NCBI GenBank assembly: GCA_009711615.1
Contig: VENI01000006.1
Span: forward strand, 124,001 to 188,000
Origin: Bacillota bacterium
GTDB lineage: Bacteria; Bacillota; Desulfotomaculia; Desulfotomaculales; Desulfohalotomaculaceae
Reading direction: 5' to 3'
Length of the DNA stretch: 64,000 bases
Both the position numbers and the translations under genes were made by a program. Positions 25,991 to 35,326 of the stretch are shown here, piece after piece. How positions within the stretch are numbered: the stretch's first letter is position 1; the number at the start of each line of letters is the position of its first letter. The notes under the pieces are model-generated. The model saw only the letters and a program-made list of their open reading frames with translations. It was not told the DNA's origin and searched no databases.

Positions 25991-26089
25991 ACAACAGTGA
26001 AATTTGACTTTGAAAAACTGCTGGAAGACCCTGATAACATTGCCGGCAAACTGCGGGATTATATCAATGGTTTCTCCCGGGACATATAA
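25991..26089 (+). pseudogene. Relic of a type I methylase (hsdM)
   Basis: About 30 codons reading VKFDFEKLLEDPDNIAGKL, then RDYINGFSRDI, then a stop. This matches the conserved HsdM segment F-x-x-L-L-x-D-P-D-N-I-A-x-N-L-R-x-Y-I-x-G-F-S that in real enzymes continues ..VRDIFE.F.F. Neither the methylase core nor hsdR/hsdS is nearby, so it marks a lost type I system. Confidence 0.6.
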
Positions 26090-26168
26090 ATGTGTGTCGA
26101 AACAAGTTTATAATTATATTCAATATTAAGAATCCTACCGAAGTGTATAAATAATAGGGGGTAGCCTT

Positions 26169-28418
26169 GTGGCTAAAAGTAAGAGAAGTTGGTCTAAAGA
26201 AGATAACATACTAGGCTTAATTGCTAGTAAAAAAGTTGACTGGTCTGTGTTTCAATACGGTACCCATATTCCCGTAGACTTTCATGAAGACTTTGAAGAA
26301 GCTAATAATGGCGAATTGCCAGGGCGAGGGAGTAGTAAACCTTTAAAGTTAATTATAGATGGTAATATATATGAGGCAAATATCAAAAATGTTAGTAGGC
26401 AAGGTGTTGACACTGAAGTATTAGAGATAAATTATGATTCAAATGCTGAGTTAAAGCAATTAATGGTAGATAAATTTAGTACCAGTTATGACTACCTTAA
26501 AGAAGAACGTGAAAAAAGGCAGCAAAATGGTGATGGCAAAATTACTACTGTTCCGGATGACATTGCTGAATATATAGACTTTTATAAAACAAAGCTACCA
26601 TACCAATATCGTCTGGAATTTAGGAATAGTAGTATGCTACAAGATCTTATTGAACAAATTCTTTCAGAATACATCCCCGCCCGAGAGCAGGATGCTTTTG
26701 GTAAAACACATCCAATGTGGTCCATTTTTACGAAACTGCAAAATTTAATCCAGTCTAGTTATCTAACAAATAAATATCCAAATGTAAAAGTGAAATGGTC
26801 TATAGGACAAGGTAATTGGGCAAAGGTTCCTTGGATTGCTCTATTAGATCAAAGAGAAACATCAACTACTCAAAAGAGTGTATATTGTGTTTTTCTGTTT
26901 CGCCAAGATATGAGCGGGGTATACCTAACATTCAATCAAGGGGTAACAGAACCTAAAGATCAACTTGGTGCTGCCAGAGGGCGAGAGCATTTACGTAAAC
27001 AAGCTAGGAATTTGCGTGAAAGATACTCGGAACTATCCTCTGCGGGATACATACTAGATAATAATATAGATTTGCGGGTTAAATCAGGCTTAGGTGTGGA
27101 CTATGAAGCATCTACCATTGCATATAAGTTTTATGAAGCTAGCTCAGTGGCCACTGACAATGAAATTTATAATGATTTAGATACATTGTTAAGAGTTTAT
27201 GAAAACTATGTTTCAAAGGGTTCAGGAAACGAAGAAGATGGGAAGGTATCGGAAGTGAATTTTATATTTGCTGATGGGCTAAACAAATTAATTACCGATA
27301 TTTCATCTCGGGGATATGTTTACGAACCGTGGCAAATAGCATCTTATGTAGTAGCCCTACGGACTAAGCCCTTTGTGATCCTTGCAGGTGTGTCGGGTAC
27401 AGGTAAATCGAAGTTGCCTGCTTTGGTTAGTGAGGCGACAGGGGGAGAAGTTCAACTGGTATCAGTACGCCCCGATTGGACGGATAGTTCTGACATACTG
27501 GGTTATACCAATTTACAGGGAGATTTTCTTCCCGGGCCTTTGTTAGAAATTGCGAAAGAGGCATGGGAAAACCAACATAAACATTATGTTTGTATTATAG
27601 ATGAAATGAATTTAGCCCGTGTAGAACACTACTTTGCAGAGGTTTTAAGTAGAATCGAAGATAGAAGATCAGCCCCAGAAGGTGGGTATAATAGTGGGCC
27701 ACTACTAGTACAAAAGTTAGAAGATAAGAATGAAATATGGTCAACAATTGGCCTGCCACCGAACTTAGTATTAGTTGGAACAGTTAACATGGATGAAAGT
27801 ACACATGGTTTTAGCCGAAAAGTGCTTGATCGTGCCTTTACTATTGAATTATCTGAAGTGGACCTCACTGTATGGAATCTAATAAATAGATTTAATGAAG
27901 AACAAAGGAATTGGCCAGTTAATGCTTGGTATCCCCGAGCTATTAGACTGGGAGAATTAGGTACATTATCTGAAGCAGAACATCAGCAAATAAATGCTAT
28001 TATTAAGGAATTAGTTGTTGTAAATAGATTTCTTAAACAAACCCATTGTCAAGTGGGTTATCGTACTCGTGATGAAATAGTCCTTTTTGTACTACATGCA
28101 AATGATGTGTTGAGTAGTTTTGTAAATCATTCCGAAGAGCAGGTTGATCCTTTAGACTTGGCACTACAAATGAAGATTTTACCCAGGATTTCCGGAGGCA
28201 GCAACACCGTTAGGCATACACTATTGCAACTGCTTGGTTGGACATATAAAAAACAACCATTCCGTTATGAAGAAGATGCTTCTGCAGTGATAGATCAATG
28301 GGAAGCGGATGGACAACCACCAACACTAGCAACTGCCCAGTACCCAAGGACTGCTGCTCGGCTCTGCTTAATGTGGAACAGGATGATAAACGAAGGTTTT
28401 ACTTCTTACTGGCTGTGA
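26169..28418 (+). CDS. mcrB: McrB-type AAA+ GTPase of a modification-dependent restriction system
   Basis: 749 residues from GTG 26169 (AGGGGG upstream). An N-terminal domain of unknown type (about 1-110: PLKLIIDGNIYEANIKNV..EINYDSNAELKQLM) is followed by the MrcB-N/DUF3578 domain (about 160-340: LIEQILSEYIPAR..FGKTHPMWSIF..QGNWAKVPWIALLD). Then comes the AAA_5 motor: Walker A GVSGTGKS (407-414), Walker B YVCIIDEMNLARVEHYF (about 474), and GTVNMDESTHGFSRKVLDRAF, the McrB-like NxxD region. McrB-type rings hydrolyse GTP and drive DNA translocation for the McrC nuclease. The nuclease gene follows 6 bases later. Confidence 0.9.
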   Translation: MAKSKRSWSKEDNILGLIASKKVDWSVFQYGTHIPVDFHEDFEEANNGELPGRGSSKPLKLIIDGNIYEANIKNVSRQGVDTEVLEINYDSNAELKQLMVDKFSTSYDYLKEEREKRQQNGDGKITTVPDDIAEYIDFYKTKLPYQYRLEFRNSSMLQDLIEQILSEYIPAREQDAFGKTHPMWSIFTKLQNLIQSSYLTNKYPNVKVKWSIGQGNWAKVPWIALLDQRETSTTQKSVYCVFLFRQDMSGVYLTFNQGVTEPKDQLGAARGREHLRKQARNLRERYSELSSAGYILDNNIDLRVKSGLGVDYEASTIAYKFYEASSVATDNEIYNDLDTLLRVYENYVSKGSGNEEDGKVSEVNFIFADGLNKLITDISSRGYVYEPWQIASYVVALRTKPFVILAGVSGTGKSKLPALVSEATGGEVQLVSVRPDWTDSSDILGYTNLQGDFLPGPLLEIAKEAWENQHKHYVCIIDEMNLARVEHYFAEVLSRIEDRRSAPEGGYNSGPLLVQKLEDKNEIWSTIGLPPNLVLVGTVNMDESTHGFSRKVLDRAFTIELSEVDLTVWNLINRFNEEQRNWPVNAWYPRAIRLGELGTLSEAEHQQINAIIKELVVVNRFLKQTHCQVGYRTRDEIVLFVLHANDVLSSFVNHSEEQVDPLDLALQMKILPRISGGSNTVRHTLLQLLGWTYKKQPFRYEEDASAVIDQWEADGQPPTLATAQYPRTAARLCLMWNRMINEGFTSYWL

Positions 28419-28424
28419 GGTTAA

Positions 28425-30932
28425 ATGGATACTTTATTTAGAATAGAAACAGACAAAGTAATACTAAGTTGGAGTATTGTAAAGAAAAGGGAAGTAGCCC
28501 CGCTTAACAGCCAAACTCCCACACCTGGAAGGCTTCATATAATTGGCAGGCGTTATAATCTTAGTTTTGAAAGAATATATCGTTGTGACCCTCCTGGTAC
28601 CATTAATTCTGGTATAGAAGTTGAAGCGGGGCCGCATCTTTTTGAGCAAACAGATTATAAAGTTTATGCTAGGGCGAAAAAAGGTAACAAACTCAGGATT
28701 TTACACCGAGACCCTGTAATGACCAACAACTTAAACATTGAAGACGATGGCAAGACTTTGTACGGAGTAATAAACTTTGGTTCTCAAATTGGTCTTACAG
28801 AGTTTTCACTAATATTAGATGGTGAACCAGAGTTTGATTTTCTGGTTGAAGTTTTTCCTTCAAAGCTGGATTACACAACGGACTATGAGAAGCTACTTGC
28901 TGAAGTACAGGAGAATTTAACTGGGTTGGCGTTGGAATATTTACGTTCAACTTTCCAGTTGGGCCAGGAGGTAAAAACGCCCAAGCCTACTCATGTTGAA
29001 TGGTTATTATTATTACGCCACGTGGTTGATGATTTAGAACAGGCCTTGCAGCATATTGGCCAGCAACCAATAAGAGGATTGACGAGAGATCCAGTAAATG
29101 TACGGGCTGACAGGATCAAAAAAATTGATTCTACTGTTCGTGCTGCTGCTAGGCGGGGTAATGGATCAGGCAGTTTTATACCCCTTAGGGATAACATTTG
29201 GGTTAAAGAAAAAGTGATGAGTCAACAGGCAAGACAAACATTGGATACACCTGAACACAGATGGATAGCCCAGCAATTATTAAGATTACGCCAGCGAATT
29301 AGTTTGGTTCGACGTGAAGAGGCAATGAATCAAAGGACTGAAAGGCGTAACCGGGTTTTAAGTGAATTAGACAAATTAGAATCAAGAATAAACCGCCTAT
29401 CTAAACAAAGGCCTTTTGATGAGGTTTCATCAAGATTGCCAACACCAAACTTTTCTTCTTTGCAACTATTAGGTGCCCCAGGATATCGGGAAGCCTATCG
29501 TTGCTGCATCATATTATCTATGGGTCTTAGGATTGAGGGTGGCCCAATCAAGCTTTCTGTTAAAGATCTAAGCCTGCTATATGAATATTGGTGCTTCTTG
29601 GCTTTACTACGTCTAATTTCAAAGGAACTGAACAGTAATATTCCAGTCAAGGAACTCTTTGATATTCAACAAAAAGGACTTAGGGTTTTGATTGAGAAGG
29701 GGCGTCAAAAATCAATTGAGTTTTCTACAGCAGATCAACGTAAAATAACGGTATCTTATAATCCAAGATTTCAGGGAGAGTCTATTTTAATACCACAACA
29801 GCCAGATCTAGTCATTACTTTAGACGACCCTAAATGGCAAAGGCTGCATTTAGTTCTTGATGCAAAATATAGGATTGATGCTTCTCCTAAATATATAGAC
29901 AGATATAAATCACCTGGACCACCGGAGGATGCGGTCAATATCATGCATCGATATCGTGATGCTATTTTAGAATCGGAGGCATCTTATTCTAAACTCGATG
30001 ATCGACCAAAACGGACAGTGGTTCAGGCTGCTGCAGTTTTTCCCTATCGGGAACAAGAAACAGATCAGTTCAAATCTAGTTTGTTGTGGAAATCTCTAGA
30101 CAAAATAGGTGTTGGTGCACTTCCTGCTTTGCCAGATAACACCGAATATTTAAGGGAGTGGTTAAACTTATTCTTGCGGCAAGGCGGTTGGGCACTGGCA
30201 GATCGAGCTATAGATCATAGAGGGAGGGCTAAGATTAGGGACTGGAGGATAGCGGCTTCAGAAGCAGTGTTAATAGGGGTTCTTAGGTCTTCCAATGTAA
30301 CGCAACATTTGGAATGGGTGCTAGGCAATAACCTCTATTATATGTCGTTATTAAAAACTCAGAAAAGGCAGTTTGCTGCCAAGTGGTTAGCTCTTTATAT
30401 ACCAAAATTCAATGGGCACGGTTCTGTAGCTTATTGGGCACCTATAATGGGTGTTGAGATAGTAAAAAGAAAAGAAGTACCAACACCTTGGGGTTCAGGG
30501 AAAGATAAAGATAGGTTACAAGTATTGTATAAACTAGGGCAAGTTACACAATTACCTAAAGCTATTGTAAATAGGGATTACGATGGAAAGGCACAAAGGT
30601 TTTCTTCCCACCGTTGGACATCACGGCTGGCGTTAGAACGGGCTGAAATACTTCCGGAATTATTAATTGAGACCGAACCGGAATGGCGACTATATGAAGA
30701 TTTAATGGCAATGAACCAAGAATTTAAACTTGTTCCAGAGAAAGCGATGATCCAAGATCCAGATGTACCTTCTGGGCGGGTATGGTTTGTGTTAGAAGAT
30801 GGTTTGAAGATACGTTATGCCGGTGCTTCAGGGTATGTTTTGAAGCATAACACAGAGGAAAAATACTTTATGAAACTGGAAGAAGTGCTGGAATATGTAA
30901 AAAGGGTAGGGGCCATAGCTAATGAACATTAA
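28425..30932 (+). CDS. mcrC: McrC-like DUF2357 nuclease subunit
   Basis: 835 residues. The N-terminal 450 residues match the DUF2357 layout: a beta-rich start, a helical region with ARQTLDTPEHRWIAQQLLRL and NRLSKQRPFD, and LLYEYWCFLALLRLI. A PD-(D/E)XK nuclease follows: QQPDLVITLDD (about 458-468) and LHLVLDAKYR with the D-A-K near 479-481, then VNIMHRYRDAI. A further C-terminal region (about 600-835) has no motif that I recognise. With McrB upstream this makes a type IV-like (McrBC-family) system acting on modified DNA; the substrate is not readable from sequence. A hairpin follows the stop. Confidence 0.85.
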   Translation: MDTLFRIETDKVILSWSIVKKREVAPLNSQTPTPGRLHIIGRRYNLSFERIYRCDPPGTINSGIEVEAGPHLFEQTDYKVYARAKKGNKLRILHRDPVMTNNLNIEDDGKTLYGVINFGSQIGLTEFSLILDGEPEFDFLVEVFPSKLDYTTDYEKLLAEVQENLTGLALEYLRSTFQLGQEVKTPKPTHVEWLLLLRHVVDDLEQALQHIGQQPIRGLTRDPVNVRADRIKKIDSTVRAAARRGNGSGSFIPLRDNIWVKEKVMSQQARQTLDTPEHRWIAQQLLRLRQRISLVRREEAMNQRTERRNRVLSELDKLESRINRLSKQRPFDEVSSRLPTPNFSSLQLLGAPGYREAYRCCIILSMGLRIEGGPIKLSVKDLSLLYEYWCFLALLRLISKELNSNIPVKELFDIQQKGLRVLIEKGRQKSIEFSTADQRKITVSYNPRFQGESILIPQQPDLVITLDDPKWQRLHLVLDAKYRIDASPKYIDRYKSPGPPEDAVNIMHRYRDAILESEASYSKLDDRPKRTVVQAAAVFPYREQETDQFKSSLLWKSLDKIGVGALPALPDNTEYLREWLNLFLRQGGWALADRAIDHRGRAKIRDWRIAASEAVLIGVLRSSNVTQHLEWVLGNNLYYMSLLKTQKRQFAAKWLALYIPKFNGHGSVAYWAPIMGVEIVKRKEVPTPWGSGKDKDRLQVLYKLGQVTQLPKAIVNRDYDGKAQRFSSHRWTSRLALERAEILPELLIETEPEWRLYEDLMAMNQEFKLVPEKAMIQDPDVPSGRVWFVLEDGLKIRYAGASGYVLKHNTEEKYFMKLEEVLEYVKRVGAIANEH

Positions 30933-30944
30933 AAGTACAGAAGA

Positions 30945-30972
30945 AGCAGCTCTCTTGAAGCGGAGAGCTGCT
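30945..30972 (+). terminator. Hairpin after the McrBC-type operon
   Basis: AGCAGCTCTC (30945-30954) pairs with GAGAGCTGCT (30963-30972) around an 8-nt loop. The following TAATTAGTTAATT is AT-rich but not a T-run. Confidence 0.55.
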
Positions 30973-31021
30973 TAATTAGTTAATTATTTAAAGGAACAAT
31001 TTTTGATATCAAAGTTTGGGT

Positions 31022-32071
31022 TTACTGATATACATGATCAACTACTGAATCATTAGTGGTATCTTCTATTGTGGAATCAATAGTAGTTGTATCTGTAAAA
31101 GCTTCTATCATCATTACATTACCATCGGCATCGAGGTCAATCTGGATAGAAAGATTAGGTTCAATGTCACTTAGTTCTGCCGGTTGATTATCTATATAGA
31201 CAAAAACATTATCAGATAGATTATAAGTGGTTTCGCCAACAGTAATAGAAGTTTCATCAATGGAACTAACAGTACCTACTTGCTCGCCATTTGACATTAG
31301 GTCAAGTTTGGTCATAATTGCAGCCATCTCTGCCCGTGTAATAGGTTTGTTTGGTTGAAAGGTTCCATCTGTATAGCCGTTAAAGACATCCATTTTAGTG
31401 GCGTAATCCACACACCATAAGTAGTCCGAAGGTATGCTTGCCACATCCTTATATGGTAGGTTGCTTGAGTCTATAGGCAGCTCAGGTGCTTCGCCACCTA
31501 ACATTCTTGAAGCTATCATTGCCATCCAAGCACGTGTTGCAGGTTGCTCTGCATCAAAAGTTTGACTATCATCAGGTCGAACTATATTATTGTCAAGTGC
31601 AGCTTGAAGAACAGGCATACTCCATTCAGGAATTTGATCTGCATCATTAAACGGTAGACTTGCTTCGCCGTCTTTAGCACCTAATTCATACATTGCCATT
31701 TTAACTGCTTCAGCCCTTGTTACCGGCTTATTTGGTTTAAATGTTCCATCAGGGTAGCCGCCTATAACGTTTCTGCTTTTCATATGTTCAATAAAAGGAG
31801 AAGCCCATGATTCTTCAATGTCTTTAAAGCTATTATGGCTTGAAGAGTCTTCCCAACGATCCATACCGTTGTTCCACATGCCATAATTTGATTGTGAATG
31901 GTTATTATTGTTTTTACTGCTCTTGTCTTCCATTGTGGTATAAGAGCTATTGTTCCCATGACTACCACCACCATCATTAGAACCACTGTTGTTTCCACCC
32001 ATAGCAAAGGCAGATGTTGCTAGTGTGATTGTAAGTGCGCCCATTAATAAAATTGTACCAAATTTACTCAT
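31022..32071 (-). CDS. Secreted S-layer-homology (SLH) protein
   Basis: 349 residues from the ATG at 32071, chosen over one 13 codons upstream because TTTGGAGG sits just before it. Signal peptide (MSKFGTILLMGALTITLATSAFA), then a low-complexity N/S/G-rich stretch (residues about 25-85), then three SLH repeats: IEHMKSRNVIGGYPDGTFKP, LQAALDNNIVRPDDSQ and VDYATKMDVFNGYTDGTFQP, each with PxTRAE/PATRAW. A small beta domain closes (ETTYNLSDNVFVYIDNQP). SLH modules bind secondary cell-wall polymers, so it is surface-attached. It interrupts the defence island on the opposite strand, which is odd for such an island. Confidence 0.9.
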   Translation of the reverse strand: MSKFGTILLMGALTITLATSAFAMGGNNSGSNDGGGSHGNNSSYTTMEDKSSKNNNNHSQSNYGMWNNGMDRWEDSSSHNSFKDIEESWASPFIEHMKSRNVIGGYPDGTFKPNKPVTRAEAVKMAMYELGAKDGEASLPFNDADQIPEWSMPVLQAALDNNIVRPDDSQTFDAEQPATRAWMAMIASRMLGGEAPELPIDSSNLPYKDVASIPSDYLWCVDYATKMDVFNGYTDGTFQPNKPITRAEMAAIMTKLDLMSNGEQVGTVSSIDETSITVGETTYNLSDNVFVYIDNQPAELSDIEPNLSIQIDLDADGNVMMIEAFTDTTTIDSTIEDTTNDSVVDHVYQ

Positions 32072-32326
32072 TAAAAAACCTCCAAAGAAATATTTTTTGT
32101 TGCTACCCAATAATTCGAAGGTAGTAGTTAAATTTAGGGAGGTTGCTCAAATTTTTCTATATTTTTTTGCTAGGAGTGGTAAAAAGATAATTTGGACTAC
32201 CAGGCAGCTGAAAATCCACCTGAAATATTAATTAATTAAAGAATAGTTGAGGGAGAAAACGTGTGAGATGGCGAAAGCTATTTTGATGATTAACTTATTA
32301 GTTATCTGTTTTTCAAAAGGGGGATT

Positions 32327-35326
32327 ATGGTGAATAAACTACTATCTTCACTGGCTGAAATCTGTAAGGATTATCCCTGGCAAGAAAAAATACTTATTGT
32401 CCCTTCATATAGTGCGGGGCATGAATTATGCGAGAGCCTGGCCAGTGCCCGTGGGGGATGGGTTAATCTACATACAGAAACAACCAGGGGTCTTGCTAAT
32501 CAAGTAGCAGGTGAGTATTTAGCCCAGCATAACATCACGTTATTAACCAGCACATTTAATACCACTATTATAGAAGAGATATTAAGGAAATTAGAGAATG
32601 ATGAAATGCTTCAATACTTCAACAAAAGGAAAGCTTCTGATGGTTTAGTAAATGCAATAGCAAATACTGTGTTTGAGTTGCGGGCATATGGTATTGCCAG
32701 TGATAGCTTAAATAAAGTTGATTTTGTTAATATCCATAAGGGTGAAGATCTGAAGAAAATTTTGCAGGTGTATGAAGATTATCTAGTTGAGCAGAAATAT
32801 ATTGATTACCCGGGATTAATTAAATTAGCTTTAAAAATTGCTGTTTCAGTAACACCTGATGAGAAAAAATATATACTTCCGTCTTTCCTCAACTTAACCC
32901 CTATCGAAACAGAGCTTATCCAACTGCTTGCCGGTGACAGTTTAAAAATAATAGATACTGACCCTTTAACCTTTAATGAAGCACCACCCCCGGTAGAGGT
33001 TGATTCAATATCTTGCTTCCACGCCTACGGAATAAATAATGAAGTTAAAGCAATATTACGTCGGATACAGCAAGAGAATAAACAATTAGACAGTGTCACA
33101 ATTGCTTATACATCAGAGGAATACATACCTGTAATATATTCCCTTTCTAAACGATTGGGGTTTAGCCTAACTGTTGCTGAAGGGCTGCCGGTTTCCTTTA
33201 CAGCGCCAGGTCGAGTATTAAAGGGCATTATAGAATGGATAAAACAAGATTTTTTAGTAACCGTTTTAAAAGACCTATTAATAAGTGGGGATGTCACTCT
33301 TAAGTGTAAAGATAGTAAAGAAGAAATTCCTGCCCATGTAGCTGCACGTGAACTAAGAAAATCAGGTATCGGGTGGGGAAGAGATCGTTATAGCATACTT
33401 AGTACCTTGTCCCAAAGCTATTTAGAAAAAGCTAAATTAATAGAAGACCAGAGTGGAAGGAATAAATATCAGGAACAAAGTGAAGTCGTTAATAAAATTA
33501 ATACCTGTATGCAGTCACTATTAAGCTGCATTCCTGTTCCGGATGATAATAATTTTGTTAACTTTAGGGAACTCACAAGTAGCCTGGCCGATGTTTTAGT
33601 TCGGTTGGCGAAAGTTCAAAATAAAAATGATACAGACGCACTAAAAGGGCTTGTTTTTAATATTACCCAAGCCGGACAAATGGCAACTTTTGAGATGGAA
33701 CTGGGTGAGGCCCTGGAAAGAATTGAAAATCTAACATCCGGTTACAGGGTGGGTGCGTCGGCATCTAAGCCCGGGCATTTGCACATTGTCAGTTATAATA
33801 ATTTAATTTGGACATTAAGGCCTAATACTTATGTTGTTGGTTTAGATGCCAACACTTTCCCGGGTAGCGGTAGACAAGATCCGGTTTTGCTGGATATGGA
33901 ACGCTCGCGAATAAACGATGAACTTCCCTTGGGTATAAAAAAGCCTACCGAAAATCAATATACTCTTGCTGCAGCCCTTGCTTCCAGAAGGGGAAAAATA
34001 GTTCTTAGTTATTCTTCCTTTAATGTGGTGGAGAACCGGGAAGTTTACCCTTCATTTATTCTGCTGCAAGTTTATCGTTTATTAAAGAATGACAGTACTT
34101 TGGATTATTCAGATCTAATAAATTATCTAGGAAAACCGGAAGCCTTTTGTCCTCAAGACAGTAAACCGACACTGGATGAAACAGAATGGTGGATCAGCAA
34201 GGCCCTAACTCAGCCTATTGTAAATGGCAGAGATATGGTGAAACAGTGCTATCAAAGTATTAATCAAGGTAGTGTTGCGGCTGAGGCTAGAAATAATGCT
34301 GAACCGACTGAGTTTGATGGTCTTGTTCCCATTAATGCAGGAGAACTGGACCCCCGTAAGAACAAAAAAATTGTGATGTCCAGTAGCGAAATAGAATATT
34401 TAGCCTCTTGCCCATACGCATATTTCTTGAGGTATGTTTTAAAGATGTATCCAGTTGAAGAGGTTACCTATGACCCGTCTTGCTGGCTTGATGCTTTATC
34501 CAGGGGGTTACTTCTCCATGAAATATACGACAAGTTTATGAAGCAAGTCAGTGAAAAGAAAGAGAAAGTAGAAGCCAATTTACATCGGGATATGATTTTC
34601 GAAATAGCTGATGAACTTATAGGAGAATATAAGGAATTAATACCTCCTCCGAATGATGTTGTATTTGATTATGAAGTACGGGATGTTTACAGCTGTTGTG
34701 AGATTTTCTTGACTGAAGAAGAATCGCAGAAAGATATTACTCCCGCATTCTTTGAGTTACCTTTTGGCTTTGGCTCTGATGCTGTAAAGAAATCTGGTGG
34801 TGTAGGTTTAGAAAACCCCATAGAAATTAAACTTGAAGATCAGACCAGTTTTAAACTAAGGGGAAGAATTGATCGTGTGGATGAAAATAGTGACGGCACT
34901 TATGCTGTGTGGGATTATAAGACCGGCAGCACCTATGGTTATGATGATAATAAATTTCTACACAAAGGCCGCCAAATTCAACATGCGTTGTATGCCTTTG
35001 CAGTGGAAGAGATAATAAAATCTAAGACTTCTAAAAAGGATATAAAAGTTAAGTCTTCGGGTTATTACTTTCCCACCGCTAAAGGAGAGGGCCAAAGAAT
35101 ACCTAAAGATCAATCTGATCAAGTAAAGGTTATTGAGGCATTAAATTGTCTTTTCGATATTCTAGGCACCGGCTCATTCATAGCTACTAATGATGATGAA
35201 AAATGCAATATCTGTGATTACACTGAAATATGTAACAATCATATTGCTGTGGGACGGGCCAAGGAACTGGTTGCTTCGGGATGCAGTTCTTTAAACCCCT
35301 GGAGGAGGTTAATGGATATTGGGTAG
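32327..35326 (+). CDS. addB: AddB-like helicase-scaffold / PD-(D/E)XK nuclease
   Basis: 999 residues. The N-terminal region resembles an inactivated UvrD-like helicase (KILIVPSYSAGHELCESLA instead of a G-K-T loop), as in AddB-type partners. The C-terminal RecB-family nuclease has SSSEIEYLASCPYAYFLRYVL, LLHEIYDKF, the metal-binding RGRIDRVDEN and VWDYKTG (near residue 862), and a terminal CNICDYTEIC that with the earlier cysteine would hold the AddB 4Fe-4S cluster. AddAB processes DNA double-strand ends. It overlaps addA by 8 bases. It is shorter than B. subtilis AddB (1166 residues). Context (McrBC, DUF6884, GIY-YIG) leaves open a defence rather than a housekeeping role. Confidence 0.82.
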   Translation: MVNKLLSSLAEICKDYPWQEKILIVPSYSAGHELCESLASARGGWVNLHTETTRGLANQVAGEYLAQHNITLLTSTFNTTIIEEILRKLENDEMLQYFNKRKASDGLVNAIANTVFELRAYGIASDSLNKVDFVNIHKGEDLKKILQVYEDYLVEQKYIDYPGLIKLALKIAVSVTPDEKKYILPSFLNLTPIETELIQLLAGDSLKIIDTDPLTFNEAPPPVEVDSISCFHAYGINNEVKAILRRIQQENKQLDSVTIAYTSEEYIPVIYSLSKRLGFSLTVAEGLPVSFTAPGRVLKGIIEWIKQDFLVTVLKDLLISGDVTLKCKDSKEEIPAHVAARELRKSGIGWGRDRYSILSTLSQSYLEKAKLIEDQSGRNKYQEQSEVVNKINTCMQSLLSCIPVPDDNNFVNFRELTSSLADVLVRLAKVQNKNDTDALKGLVFNITQAGQMATFEMELGEALERIENLTSGYRVGASASKPGHLHIVSYNNLIWTLRPNTYVVGLDANTFPGSGRQDPVLLDMERSRINDELPLGIKKPTENQYTLAAALASRRGKIVLSYSSFNVVENREVYPSFILLQVYRLLKNDSTLDYSDLINYLGKPEAFCPQDSKPTLDETEWWISKALTQPIVNGRDMVKQCYQSINQGSVAAEARNNAEPTEFDGLVPINAGELDPRKNKKIVMSSSEIEYLASCPYAYFLRYVLKMYPVEEVTYDPSCWLDALSRGLLLHEIYDKFMKQVSEKKEKVEANLHRDMIFEIADELIGEYKELIPPPNDVVFDYEVRDVYSCCEIFLTEEESQKDITPAFFELPFGFGSDAVKKSGGVGLENPIEIKLEDQTSFKLRGRIDRVDENSDGTYAVWDYKTGSTYGYDDNKFLHKGRQIQHALYAFAVEEIIKSKTSKKDIKVKSSGYYFPTAKGEGQRIPKDQSDQVKVIEALNCLFDILGTGSFIATNDDEKCNICDYTEICNNHIAVGRAKELVASGCSSLNPWRRLMDIG

